A stretch of 64,000 nucleotides of DNA from Streptomyces caeruleatus (GTDB taxonomy: Bacteria > Actinomycetota > Actinomycetes > Streptomycetales > Streptomycetaceae). Under the pieces are notes generated by a model. That model saw only the letters and a list, made by a program, of their open reading frames with translations, was not told where the DNA came from and made no database searches. The position numbers and the translations under genes were made by a program. Of this stretch, positions 50,451-59,129 are shown piece after piece. The stretch is taken from NCBI RefSeq assembly GCF_001514235.1, contig NZ_KQ948932.1, positions 81,187 to 145,186 of the forward strand, in the 5' to 3' direction. Numbering within the stretch: the stretch's first letter is position 1; each line of letters starts with the position of its first letter.

Positions 50451-51524
50451 ATGCGACTAGTAGTACAAAATGACAAAAGTCACCGCAATGGGGCAGCCGT
50501 GAGGCGCCGCCGTCGAGGGAGACCCGGGCGTGCCGGGCGTGCCGGGCAAGCCGGGTTCCGCGGCGGAGTAGCCGCACTGGCCGCAGCGGCCATCGCCTCG
50601 GCCTGTGCCCCAGCCGGCTCCCCGGGCGCCCCGGGCGGCACCGGCCCGGCACACCCCACGGCCGCCCCCACCACCAGCCGCCAGCCCCTGAAAGCCCCAC
50701 CCCCGGCCACCACCCAGACCCCACCCACCCAGACCCCACCCACCCAGACCCGGCCCAGCCAGACCCCGCCCGCCCAGAAGTACCGTTCGGGAAAGTCCGC
50801 CCTCGCCGCCCGGGCGGCCGCGGCGAGGCGCTGGGGCCTGGCGAGAATCCCCCTCACGCCCCCGCCCCCACCCCTCACCAAGCCGAAGATCACCACCCGC
50901 GAGGGCTTCGAGGTCGACGGGCACGAGGAACTGGGTCTCCCGCCGGTCTTCACCACCGTCCCCACCAAGCAGCGGGTCGTCTTCCTCACGATCGACGACG
51001 GCGCCGAGAAGGACCCGGCGTTCCTGCGGATGATGAACGACCTGCAGGTGCCGTACACCGCCTTCCTCAGCGACTACCTGATCAAGGACGACTACGGCTA
51101 CTTCAAGCGCATGCAGCGCGACGGCGTGGCCCTGAACAACCACACCCTCCACCACCCGTACCTCCCCGCGCTCTCCTACCGCCGCCAGCAGTACGAGATC
51201 TGCGCGATGCAGGACGTGATCGAGGAGCGCTACGGCAAGCGCCCGCTGCTGTTCCGCCCGCCCTACGGGAACTACAACCGGGACAGCCTGCGCGCCGCGA
51301 AGTCGTGCGGCGTCAAGTACGTCCCGCTGTGGAACGAGGAGGTCTTCGTCGACCACTGGGACTACCGCGAGTGGGACCGGAGCATCCGACCGGGTGACAT
51401 CGTCCTCACGCACTTCCGGGGCAGGGGCGACTGGAAGGGCACAATGCCGGACATGATCCGCCGGTTCCTGAACAAGGTCACGGCCGAGGGGTACGCGGTG
51501 GCCCGGCTGGAGGACTACCTGTGA
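50451..51524 (+). CDS. lipoprotein polysaccharide deacetylase (NodB fold), first of a pair
   Basis: 357 residues from ATG 50451 (GTG 50499 is an alternative start). A long Arg/Gly leader precedes a lipobox (AAAAIASAC, Cys52 with the longer start). A Pro/Thr-rich linker includes PPTQTPPTQT repeats. The NodB domain shows RVVFLTIDDGAEKDPAFLRM (TFDDG-type Asp), NNHTLHHPYL (HxxxH metal site), LLFRPPYGNYNRDSLRAAKS and GDIVLTHFRG. It would deacetylate a wall or capsule glycan at the outer face. Its last base overlaps the second deacetylase (GTGA). Confidence 0.9.
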   Translation: MRLVVQNDKSHRNGAAVRRRRRGRPGRAGRAGQAGFRGGVAALAAAAIASACAPAGSPGAPGGTGPAHPTAAPTTSRQPLKAPPPATTQTPPTQTPPTQTRPSQTPPAQKYRSGKSALAARAAAARRWGLARIPLTPPPPPLTKPKITTREGFEVDGHEELGLPPVFTTVPTKQRVVFLTIDDGAEKDPAFLRMMNDLQVPYTAFLSDYLIKDDYGYFKRMQRDGVALNNHTLHHPYLPALSYRRQQYEICAMQDVIEERYGKRPLLFRPPYGNYNRDSLRAAKSCGVKYVPLWNEEVFVDHWDYREWDRSIRPGDIVLTHFRGRGDWKGTMPDMIRRFLNKVTAEGYAVARLEDYL

Positions 51525-52354
51525 GGCCGACGCCGGGGCCGCGCGCGCTGGCAGCCGCGGTCCTGGCGTCCGTCCTGCTCGCCGGCTGCGCCCGGCCGGC
51601 GACGACGGTGGCTCCCGAGGCAGGTCCGTCCACCGAGGGGTCCCACAGCGCCCGCTCGGCGAAGGGCCCGACCCACACCGCCCAGCCCTACCGCCGCTGG
51701 GGCCTGACCGCCCCGCTCCCCCCTCCGCCGCCCCCGCCCACCCGACGGCTGCGGCTCCCCGCCCACGGTCCGCTGCCCGTCGTGCACCGCGTCCCGACCC
51801 GCGACAAGGTCGTCTTCCTCACCTACGACGACGGCGCCGAGAAGGACCCCCGCTTCGTCGACCTGGTCCGTGAACTACGGCTGCCCGTCAGCATGTTCCT
51901 CACGGACAGCGTGGTCGGCCCGGGCTACGGCCACTTCGCGCGCCTGCGCTCGGTGGGCGCGTCCATCCAGAACCACACCCTCGACCACGCCGCCCTGCGC
52001 GGTCTGCCGTACGCCGGCCAGCGCGCCGAGATCTGCGGCCAGCAGAACAAACTCCGCGCCCGCTTCGGCATCCGCCCCCGCCTCTTCCGCCCGCCCTACG
52101 GCACGTACGACACCACCACCCTCCGCGCGGCACGGGACTGCGGCATCACGGCCGTCACCCTCTGGCGAGCGGCCATGGAAGCCGACGGCGAACTCACCTA
52201 CGCCCACGGCCCCACCCACCTCCACCCCGGCGACATCATCTCCGTCCCCTCAGGCGAACCGACAGGCCTCTCCCTGAGAGACCGCACGACAAGGCTGCTG
52301 CGCGAGATCCAACGCAGGGGCCTGACGGTAGGCCGTTTGGAGGACTACGTCTGA
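51521..52354 (+). CDS. lipoprotein polysaccharide deacetylase (NodB fold), second of a pair
   Basis: 277 residues from a GTG overlapping the previous stop. Lipobox LLAGC (Cys23), a Pro-rich linker, then KVVFLTYDDGAEKDPRFVDL, IQNHTLDHAALRGLPYAGQR, RLFRPPYGTYDTTTLRAARD and a less conserved C-terminus (GPTHLHPGDIISVPSGEPTG). It is about half identical by eye to its upstream neighbour in the catalytic blocks, so the two probably arose by tandem duplication and act on related substrates. Confidence 0.9.
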   Translation: MRPTPGPRALAAAVLASVLLAGCARPATTVAPEAGPSTEGSHSARSAKGPTHTAQPYRRWGLTAPLPPPPPPPTRRLRLPAHGPLPVVHRVPTRDKVVFLTYDDGAEKDPRFVDLVRELRLPVSMFLTDSVVGPGYGHFARLRSVGASIQNHTLDHAALRGLPYAGQRAEICGQQNKLRARFGIRPRLFRPPYGTYDTTTLRAARDCGITAVTLWRAAMEADGELTYAHGPTHLHPGDIISVPSGEPTGLSLRDRTTRLLREIQRRGLTVGRLEDYV

Positions 52355-52387
52355 CGGAGTTCTCCGGCAGAACCTTTGGACACCGGC

Positions 52388-52472
52388 CCGGCCCTTTCAG
52401 CCCGTCCGGCGTTTGAGGACGAGGCCGTTCAGGCCGACAAGGGGGGTCCGGGGGCGCAGCCCCCAGGGCGGC
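52388..52472 (+). repeat. intergenic GTTTGAGGACGAGG-type repeat with hairpin
   Basis: GCCCGTCCGGCGTTTGAGGA and CGAGGCC are followed by GGGGGTCCGGGGGCGCAGCC. The terminal GGGGGC-GCA-GCCCCC (52450-52464) is a tight hairpin. This sequence type is familiar from many streptomycete intergenic regions, usually downstream of genes, and may end the deacetylase transcript. Confidence 0.65.
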
Positions 52473-52541
52473 CACGGCAACGCCGGCCACCCGAAACCCC
52501 GCTCAGCCAGCGCAGCGAACCCGCAGCGAACACGCAGTGAA

Positions 52542-52568
52542 TTAGCAGTCCGCTTGACCGAGTGCTAA
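52542..52568 (+). promoter_or_regulatory. CIRCE element 1 overlapping the groES promoter
   Basis: TTAGCAGTC (52542-52550), nine bases, GAGTGCTAA (52560-52568): one mismatch to the HrcA operator TTAGCACTC-N9-GAGTGCTAA. The nine-base spacer contains the -35 hexamer TTGACC (52554-52559). Confidence 0.88.
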
Positions 52569-52581
52569 CCCCCGCCATAGT
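52554..52581 (+). promoter_or_regulatory. groES-groEL1 promoter
   Basis: TTGACC (52554-52559) and CATAGT (52576-52581) are 16 bases apart. The -35 lies inside CIRCE 1, and CIRCE 2 begins just past the expected start, so HrcA can block both binding and escape of polymerase. Confidence 0.7.
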
Positions 52582-52589
52582 CTCGGCTC

Positions 52590-52614
52590 TGGCACTCGGC
52601 AGATGAGAGTGCCA
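52590..52614 (+). promoter_or_regulatory. CIRCE element 2 in the groES leader
   Basis: TGGCACTC (52590-52597), nine bases, GAGTGCCA (52607-52614). The arms are perfectly complementary and differ from consensus only at the outer positions. Confidence 0.82.
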
Positions 52615-52714
52615 ACTACGCGACGGGCAGGTCCGGCACCCGCGACGACGGATCCACCTGGTCGCCACCTCAGACAGTTAACCCCGTGAGATCTCCGAAG
52701 GGGGAGGTCGGATC

Positions 52715-53023
52715 GTGACGACCACCAGCTCCAAGGTTGCCATCAAGCCGCTCGAGGACCGCATCGTGGTCCAGCCGCTCGACGCCGAGCAGACCACCGC
52801 CTCTGGCCTGGTCATCCCGGACACCGCGAAGGAGAAGCCCCAGGAGGGCGTCATCCTCGCCGTGGGCCCGGGTCGCTTCGAGAACGGCGAGCGTCTGCCG
52901 CTCGACGTGAAGGTCGGCGACATCGTGCTGTACAGCAAGTACGGCGGCACCGAGGTGAAGTACAACGGCGAGGAGTACCTCGTCCTCTCGTCCCGCGACG
53001 TGCTCGCGGTCATCGAGAAGTAA
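52715..53023 (+). CDS. groES: co-chaperonin GroES
   Basis: 102 residues starting from GTG with GGGGGAGG upstream. The GroES fold is clear: VAIKPLEDRIVVQPLDAEQT, the mobile loop around TTASGLVIPDTAKEKPQEG, LDVKVGDIVLYSKYGGTEVK and EEYLVLSSRDVLAVIEK. It caps the GroEL ring during ATP-driven folding. It is followed by groEL1 after 118 bases containing a hairpin, so stoichiometry may be set by partial termination or mRNA processing. Confidence 0.97.
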   Translation: MTTTSSKVAIKPLEDRIVVQPLDAEQTTASGLVIPDTAKEKPQEGVILAVGPGRFENGERLPLDVKVGDIVLYSKYGGTEVKYNGEEYLVLSSRDVLAVIEK

Positions 53024-53050
53024 GTCACCTCAAGCACATTTGCTTGTGAG

Positions 53051-53100
53051 CTGCGCCCCGGGCCCCCGCCACCTTGTGAAGCCGGGCGTCTGGGGCGCAG
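53051..53100 (+). terminator. hairpin between groES and groEL1
   Basis: CTGCGCCCC (53051-53059) pairs with GGGGCGCAG (53092-53100) across a 32-base loop. TTCGTTTC follows. It may act as an attenuator or processing site within the operon. Confidence 0.45.
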
Positions 53101-53141
53101 TTCGTTTCACCCACGTTTTCCGAGAGGGCTGAACCGCTCCC

Positions 53142-54770
53142 ATGGCGAAGATCCTGAAGTTCGACGAGGACGCCCGTCGCGCCCTCGAGCGCGGCGTCAA
53201 CAAGCTTGCCGACACGGTCAAGGTGACGATCGGCCCCAAGGGCCGCAACGTCGTCATCGACAAGAAGTTCGGCGCGCCCACCATCACCAACGACGGCGTC
53301 ACCATCGCCCGCGAGGTCGAGGTCGAGGACCCCTACGAGAACCTCGGCGCCCAGCTGGTGAAGGAGGTGGCGACCAAGACCAACGACATCGCGGGTGACG
53401 GTACGACCACCGCCACCGTGCTGGCCCAGGCGCTCGTCCGCGAGGGCCTGAAGAACGTCGCCGCGGGTGCCTCCCCGGCCGCGCTCAAGAAGGGCATCGA
53501 CGCGGCCGTGGCCGCCGTCTCCGAGGAGCTCCTCGCGACGGCCCGCCCGATCGACGAGAAGTCCGACATCGCCGCCGTCGCCGGTCTGTCCGCCCAGGAC
53601 CAGCAGGTCGGCGAGCTCATCGCCGAGGCGATGGACAAGGTCGGCAAGGACGGTGTCATCACCGTCGAGGAGTCCAACACCTTCGGTCTGGAGCTGGACT
53701 TCACCGAGGGCATGGCCTTCGACAAGGGCTACCTGTCGCCGTACTTCGTGACGGACCAGGAGCGCATGGAGGCCGTCCTGGAGGACCCCTACATCCTCAT
53801 CAACCAGGGCAAGATCTCCTCCATCCAGGACCTGCTGCCGCTGCTGGAGAAGGTCATCCAGGCCGGTGCCTCCAAGCCGCTGCTGATCATCGCCGAGGAC
53901 GTCGAGGGCGAGGCCCTGTCGACCCTGGTCGTCAACAAGATCCGCGGCACCTTCAACGCGGTCGCCGTCAAGGCCCCCGGCTTCGGTGACCGCCGCAAGG
54001 CGATGCTGCAGGACATGGCGACGCTGACCGGCGCCGAGGTCATCTCCGAGGAGGTCGGCCTCAAGCTCGACCAGGTCGGCCTTGAGGTGCTGGGCTCCGC
54101 CCGCCGCATCACGGTCACCAAGGACGACACCACGATCGTCGACGGCGCCGGCAAGTCCGAGGCCGTCCAGGGCCGGGTCGCCCAGATCAAGGCCGAGATC
54201 GAGAACACCGACTCCGACTGGGACCGCGAGAAGCTCCAGGAGCGCCTCGCGAAGCTGGCCGGCGGCGTGTGCGTGATCAAGGTCGGTGCCGCCACCGAGG
54301 TGGAGCTGAAGGAGAAGAAGCACCGTCTGGAGGACGCCATCTCCGCGACCCGCGCCGCGGTCGAGGAGGGCATCGTCTCCGGTGGTGGCTCCGCGCTGGT
54401 CCACGCCGTCAAGGTCCTGGAGGGCAACCTCGGCAAGACCGGCGACGAGGCCACCGGTGTCGCGGTCGTCCGCAAGGCCGCCGTCGAGCCGCTGCGCTGG
54501 ATCGCCGAGAACGCCGGCCTGGAGGGCTACGTCATCACCTCCAAGGTCGCCGAGCTCGACAAGGGCCAGGGCTTCAACGCCGCGACCGGCGAGTACGGCG
54601 ACCTGGTCAAGTCCGGCGTCATCGACCCGGTCAAGGTCACCCGCTCCGCCCTGGAGAACGCCGCCTCCATCGCCTCCCTGCTGCTGACGACCGAGACCCT
54701 GGTCGTCGAGAAGAAGGAAGAGGAAGAGCCGGCCGCCGCCGGTGGCCACGGCCACGGGCACGCCCACTGA
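53142..54770 (+). CDS. groEL1: chaperonin GroEL1 with His-rich tail
   Basis: 542 residues from ATG. This is the 60-kDa chaperonin: MAKILKFDEDARRALERGVN, the ATP-binding NDIAGDGTTTATVLAQALVR, VKAPGFGDRRKAMLQDMATL and EEGIVSGGGSALVHAVKVLE. Instead of the Gly-Met tail of GroEL2-type proteins it ends GGHGHGHAH, the mark of actinobacterial GroEL1, which sits with groES and is often not the housekeeping copy. It is regulated with groES by HrcA through the CIRCE elements. Confidence 0.97.
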   Translation: MAKILKFDEDARRALERGVNKLADTVKVTIGPKGRNVVIDKKFGAPTITNDGVTIAREVEVEDPYENLGAQLVKEVATKTNDIAGDGTTTATVLAQALVREGLKNVAAGASPAALKKGIDAAVAAVSEELLATARPIDEKSDIAAVAGLSAQDQQVGELIAEAMDKVGKDGVITVEESNTFGLELDFTEGMAFDKGYLSPYFVTDQERMEAVLEDPYILINQGKISSIQDLLPLLEKVIQAGASKPLLIIAEDVEGEALSTLVVNKIRGTFNAVAVKAPGFGDRRKAMLQDMATLTGAEVISEEVGLKLDQVGLEVLGSARRITVTKDDTTIVDGAGKSEAVQGRVAQIKAEIENTDSDWDREKLQERLAKLAGGVCVIKVGAATEVELKEKKHRLEDAISATRAAVEEGIVSGGGSALVHAVKVLEGNLGKTGDEATGVAVVRKAAVEPLRWIAENAGLEGYVITSKVAELDKGQGFNAATGEYGDLVKSGVIDPVKVTRSALENAASIASLLLTTETLVVEKKEEEEPAAAGGHGHGHAH

Positions 54771-54784
54771 GCCCAGTGCTCGAA

Positions 54785-54826
54785 GAAGGCCCCGCTCCCG
54801 CGCGTGTGCGCGGGACCGGGGCCTTC
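54785..54826. terminator. bidirectional terminator after groEL1
   Basis: GAAGGCCCC ... GGGGCCTTC with an inner CTCCCGCGC-GTGT-GCGCGGGA gives a stem of about 18 bp (54785-54826) followed by CCCCCTTCG. It separates groEL1 from the convergent cyclase-like gene. Confidence 0.85.
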
Positions 54827-54840
54827 CCCCTTCGCGGGCT

Positions 54841-55533
54841 TCACTGACCGAGTACCCCCAGTTGCTCCAGCAGTCCCGCGCGGTCGTAGAGCCAGTGGCT
54901 CTCGCAGATCCTGCCCTCCCGGAACCGCTGCCAGGTCATGCCCCGCATGCTCACGTCCTGCTCGGTCGCCGGAATCCCCAGGAACTCGCCCTTGTGGTGC
55001 GCGACCCAGGTCCACCGGGTGCACACCTGGTCGTCCTGCGCCATCTGGTCGTCGATCCGGAAGGTGAAGTCGAAGGCGGCCCGCCACCCCTCGTACTGCT
55101 CGCGGATCCCGTCGATGCCCTGCACGGGCTGCGGGTACGACGGATCGTGGTCCACGTAGTCCCGGGTGAGGTGGTCACCGATCCGCCCCGGCTCCATCCT
55201 GCCCATGGCCTCGAAGAAGGCCCGCGCGGCCAGGACGTTCAACTGCTCGTCGCGCACCACGTCCAGATCGGTGAACGTGGGCTCCTCGTCACAGAGCGCC
55301 ACCATCTCCTGGAAGATCCGGTCGGTCTCGGGCAGGTTGGAGTTCTGCATCGCCTCCTCGTACGAGGCGAACTCCACGATCTCGATGAAGTGCGCCGGGT
55401 CGGACCGGTCCTTCCCGATGATGTCGTGCGTCGCCGTCCGCTTCCCCTTGGTCTGCTCGACCCACCTGTCCATCAGCCGGTTCATCTCGTCGAAGCGGCT
55501 GGTCTTGCAGTCGATGAGCTGTACGAAGGTCAT
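54841..55533 (-). CDS. two-domain protein: ABM-like plus SnoaL-like cyclase fold
   Basis: 230 residues from ATG. The N-terminal 85 residues (MTFVQLIDCKTSRFDEMNRL, ATHDIIGKDRSDPAHFIEIV) resemble a ferredoxin-like antibiotic-biosynthesis-monooxygenase domain. The C-terminal half (FFEAMGRMEPGRIGDHLTRD, YVDHDPSYPQPVQGIDGIRE, MTWQRFREGRICESHWLYDR) is a SnoaL-like polyketide-cyclase/ester-cyclase domain with its typical YxDHDP motif. No biosynthetic neighbours are present, so its substrate is not inferable. Confidence 0.75.
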   Translation of the reverse strand: MTFVQLIDCKTSRFDEMNRLMDRWVEQTKGKRTATHDIIGKDRSDPAHFIEIVEFASYEEAMQNSNLPETDRIFQEMVALCDEEPTFTDLDVVRDEQLNVLAARAFFEAMGRMEPGRIGDHLTRDYVDHDPSYPQPVQGIDGIREQYEGWRAAFDFTFRIDDQMAQDDQVCTRWTWVAHHKGEFLGIPATEQDVSMRGMTWQRFREGRICESHWLYDRAGLLEQLGVLGQ

Positions 55534-55631
55534 GACGTCGTCGCCTCCCGGTGACGCTGGGCGGGCTGGACACGACCATTGTCCCCGCCGGCGTGACGGT
55601 GCGCCTCTCGGCGTTTTGGCATCATGACGGC

Positions 55632-58600
55632 ATGCACACGCGGGGGAGACAGTCCGTCACGGCAGGCGGAGACATAGGTGTCGCCGTCACCGGCGACCAC
55701 AATCAGCTGCTGCTGGCGCCCGCGGTGCGTTCGGCGTACTGGGAGCAGGTGCACCGCATCGCTCCCCTCGAACTCGTCGACCGCGCGGACGAGTTGAGCG
55801 ACCTGGCCGACTTCTGCACGGCGGACTCCGGCCCGGCGTACACCTGGTGGCGGGCGGGAGCGTGGGCGGGCAAGACGGCGCTGATGGCGTGGTTCGCACT
55901 GCATCCACCGCCCGGCGTACGCATTGTGCCGTTCTTCGTCACGGCGCGGTTGGGCGCGCAGAACGACGCCACGGCGTATGTCGACGTCGTGCTGGAGCAA
56001 CTGGCCGAGATCGCGGGCGAGGGACTTCCGGCGTATCTGACGCAGTCGACCCGGGACGCACACCTCCTGCGCCTGTACGGGGAGGCGACCCGCGCATGCG
56101 CCGCACGCGGTGAACGGCTCGTGCTTCTGGTCGACGGCCTGGATGAGGACCGGGGCGTGACGACACGGTCGGGCACGCACAGCATCGCCGGTCTGCTGCC
56201 CGCGCGGACGGAGGCGGGCATGCGCGTCATGGTCGCCGGAAGACTGAACCCTCCGCTGCCGGTCGACGTCCCGGACGATCATCCGCTGCGAGATCCCGGG
56301 ATCGTGCGTCTCCTTCGGCAGTCACCGCACGCCCAGGCGATCCGCGCCGAAGCGGAAAAGGAACTCAAACAACTGATCGAGGACGGTGGGCTGGAGTACG
56401 ACCTTCTCGCCCTGGTCACCGCGGCGGGGGGCGGTCTGACGGCCGAGGACTTGGCCGAGCTGACCAGAGCGGTGCCGTACCGGGTGCGTGACGTTCTCCG
56501 GACCCGGGCCGGGCGGACCTTCGCCGTACGGGTCGATGATGTGTACCTCCTGGGCCACGAGGAACTGCAGGCACAGGCCGAGGACATGTTGAGCGCCGCC
56601 GAGCTGAGCCGGTACCGGCAGAAGCTGTACGCCTGGGCCGACGAGTGGGCTGCGCGTGGCTGGCCCGATGGAACGCCGCACTACCTGCTGCGTGGCTACT
56701 TCCGCATGCTGTGGGCGGACGGCGACCTCGACCGCATGCTCCGCTGTGCCCTGGACGAAGCCCGGCACGACCGCATGCTGCTGCTCACCGGAGGCGACGT
56801 GGCCGCGGTGAACGAGGTGCGGGCCACCGAGGAGTTGCTCGCCGAGCGGGAGACCGCCTCGCTTCTGGACGCACTGCGGCTGGCTGTCCACCGGGACCGG
56901 CTCGGTGATCGCAACGCCGGCCTCCCCGAGGCGTTGCCCGCGACCTGGGCTGCCATGGGTGGGGCCAGCCGCGCTCTGGCCCTCGCGCGCAGCCTTCCCG
57001 ATGCCTATCGGCGGGGAATGGAACTCGCCTCGATCGCCGAGGAGTTGCTGGATCGGGGCGACGATCACGGCCAGGCTCTCGAGGTGTGCGCCGAGGCCGA
57101 GGACTGCGCGGCCAGGTGTGACGAGCGCACACTCGGAGACGTGGTCCGGCTGCGCGTCAGCCTGACTCTGCTGAAGGCAGGCCAGTACGAGAGGGCGGCC
57201 GGTCTGGCACGTGACGCCGTCGGATCGGGCGAAGCGAGTCGTCTCTATGCGGCTGCGGTCGCCGCGTGCATGGCGGACGGTCGCCGCGAGCAGGCGGAAC
57301 AACTGGTGCGGGATGCGCCTGACGAGGCATGCGGTGGCCGGGCGCTGGCTGCTGTGGTCTCGGCGCTGGTGGAGGACGGACTGCTGGAGGAGGCGGAGCG
57401 GGTGGCACGTACCGCGCCCCGCCCGGTCCGATGCCGGAGCCTGGTCGTGGCCGCCGTCGCCCGGGCCAGGTCCGGTGATCGCCGCCGCGCGGATGCCCTC
57501 ATGGAACAGGCGAAGCGGCTGACGCGTACCGGCGGCCGGCGCATCGACGTCGTCCAGGCGCTTGTGCTGTCGGGCGACATGGTTCGTGCCCAAGTGGTCG
57601 GCGAGGCCATCAACGTCCGGGTGATGCGTGACAAGGCGAGGGAAATCGTGGCGCTCCGTCTGGTGCGGGACGGCGACCACGACCGTGCCGAAGCCCGTCT
57701 CGTCTCGTTGAGCGAGGAAGGCTTCGCCGCGGTCTCGAGGAATCTCGCGGAAGCCCTCGCGCGACAGGGCGAGTTCGACCGGGCCGAGGAACTGGCCCGT
57801 GGGATCCCGGAAGATGAGCAGCGTGTCGATGCGGTCTGCCAGATCGTCGGCTGTATGGCGGAGGCGGGCTCGCAGGATCGGGCGGCGGAGGTGGCCCGGT
57901 CGCTGAACGGGGCGGAGGCCCAAGCCCGGGCGCTGGTCCAACTGGCCGCCGGTCTGTCCCGGGCCGGCCGGTCGCCGGCGGCGGAGAAGCTGCTCCTGGA
58001 GATCGAGAGCAGCACCCGCGTCCCCAGCGCGCCATTGGCCGCACAGAAGCTGAGCCAGGCGGCCGTGGCCCTCTGTGAGGCGGGAGCCGGGGAGACGGCC
58101 CGAAGACTCGTTGACGGCATAGAAGACCTCTTCCCGCCGACGAGGATGACAGCGCTGACCGCCGAGGCCGCGGCGTTGCGGCACGCCGTCACAGCACTGG
58201 CCTGCGTGAGAGAGGTGGAGCGTGCCCAGTCGCTCCTCGCCCGGCATGCACCTCCCGAAGAGACCGCTGAGCTGCGAGTGGCTCTGATCCGGCGATGCGC
58301 CGCGGTGGGCGAAGTGGAAAGTGCCCGGCGTCTGGTGAGGGCCAGTGCCTTGCCCGATCGCGGTGACTCCCCGGAACGGATCGCCTTCGTTCGTGGTCTC
58401 ACCGACGGCGGACGGTGGTCCCCGGCGCTTGCCGAGGCTCGGGGTCTGTCCGACCTGAACAGTGAGTACCGGGAGCTCTCCCGCATCGCCTGGGGTCTGT
58501 ACAAGGCAGGCCAGCATGATCGGGCGCGGGCAGTGATCAATGAGGTCCTCCAAAGGACTCGGCGCCTGTGGACCTTCAACGACGCGAACGACATCTTCCT

Positions 58601-59129
58601 GTTGAAGACGCTGTCAGCGGTGGGCCGACGGGACGCGGTCATGGAGTTGACGGTGCGGAGCAGGGTGATGGCTCGCTACAGGTCCCGGCGCCCGCAGAAC
58701 CAGAAGGTGAACCACGAAGCACAGCTGATGGTCGCCCTCGGTGACTTCGACGCCGCTGTCGCGCACACCGAACTCCTTTCGGATCCCCACGAGCGCGCCC
58801 GCATCCAGGAAGAGATCACTACGGCTCTGGCCGACGCCGGGACGCTCGACCGCGCTGAGCACCTCGCTCAGTCCATCGGCGTCCCCTCGTCGGCTGCCCG
58901 GGCCTGCGTTCACGTCGCCCTCGTGACGACGGACGCCGGACAGGCCCGGCGCATGACGACAGTGGCCCTCCGGGCCGGGGGTTGGGCGCCGGCTCTTCCG
59001 GGTCTGTTGAAACTCGCCCCCGAAGCGGTGCCGCTCGTCGTCGAGACCGCGGAGGCGATGCGGGCGGCCTGCCTCCCCGGACACCAGGTGGCTACTGCGG
59101 CCCGTACTTCCGCCCCGTCCGCGAGCTGA
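55632..59129 (+). CDS. large STAND/NACHT-type ATPase with helical-repeat C-terminus
   Basis: 1,165 residues from ATG 55632; earlier in-frame codons give an unlikely leader. A short N-terminus (TAGGDIGVAVTGDHNQLLLA) is followed by HRIAPLELVDRADELSDLAD. Walker A is AGAWAGKT (75-82, first Gly replaced by Ala), Walker B LVLLVDGLDE (D168 to E172, NACHT-like) and sensor-1 RVMVAGR (Arg204). A winged-helix stretch follows to about residue 350, then some 700 residues of helix-pair repeats (ALVEDGLLEEAERVARTAPR, LAEALARQGEFDRAEELARG). No effector domain is seen. Such ATPases act as signal switches and some are antiphage sensors. It overlaps the convergent SDR gene by 38 bases. Confidence 0.8.
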   Translation: MHTRGRQSVTAGGDIGVAVTGDHNQLLLAPAVRSAYWEQVHRIAPLELVDRADELSDLADFCTADSGPAYTWWRAGAWAGKTALMAWFALHPPPGVRIVPFFVTARLGAQNDATAYVDVVLEQLAEIAGEGLPAYLTQSTRDAHLLRLYGEATRACAARGERLVLLVDGLDEDRGVTTRSGTHSIAGLLPARTEAGMRVMVAGRLNPPLPVDVPDDHPLRDPGIVRLLRQSPHAQAIRAEAEKELKQLIEDGGLEYDLLALVTAAGGGLTAEDLAELTRAVPYRVRDVLRTRAGRTFAVRVDDVYLLGHEELQAQAEDMLSAAELSRYRQKLYAWADEWAARGWPDGTPHYLLRGYFRMLWADGDLDRMLRCALDEARHDRMLLLTGGDVAAVNEVRATEELLAERETASLLDALRLAVHRDRLGDRNAGLPEALPATWAAMGGASRALALARSLPDAYRRGMELASIAEELLDRGDDHGQALEVCAEAEDCAARCDERTLGDVVRLRVSLTLLKAGQYERAAGLARDAVGSGEASRLYAAAVAACMADGRREQAEQLVRDAPDEACGGRALAAVVSALVEDGLLEEAERVARTAPRPVRCRSLVVAAVARARSGDRRRADALMEQAKRLTRTGGRRIDVVQALVLSGDMVRAQVVGEAINVRVMRDKAREIVALRLVRDGDHDRAEARLVSLSEEGFAAVSRNLAEALARQGEFDRAEELARGIPEDEQRVDAVCQIVGCMAEAGSQDRAAEVARSLNGAEAQARALVQLAAGLSRAGRSPAAEKLLLEIESSTRVPSAPLAAQKLSQAAVALCEAGAGETARRLVDGIEDLFPPTRMTALTAEAAALRHAVTALACVREVERAQSLLARHAPPEETAELRVALIRRCAAVGEVESARRLVRASALPDRGDSPERIAFVRGLTDGGRWSPALAEARGLSDLNSEYRELSRIAWGLYKAGQHDRARAVINEVLQRTRRLWTFNDANDIFLLKTLSAVGRRDAVMELTVRSRVMARYRSRRPQNQKVNHEAQLMVALGDFDAAVAHTELLSDPHERARIQEEITTALADAGTLDRAEHLAQSIGVPSSAARACVHVALVTTDAGQARRMTTVALRAGGWAPALPGLLKLAPEAVPLVVETAEAMRAACLPGHQVATAARTSAPSAS

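Larger units (their letters stand above)
52355..52714 (+). other. 360-base region between deacetylases and groES
   Basis: The region holds the repeat at 52388-52472, direct repeats of CGCAG(C/T)GAA (around 52510-52540), two CIRCE elements, the groES promoter and a leader of about 125 bases. No gene is seen. Confidence 0.75.
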
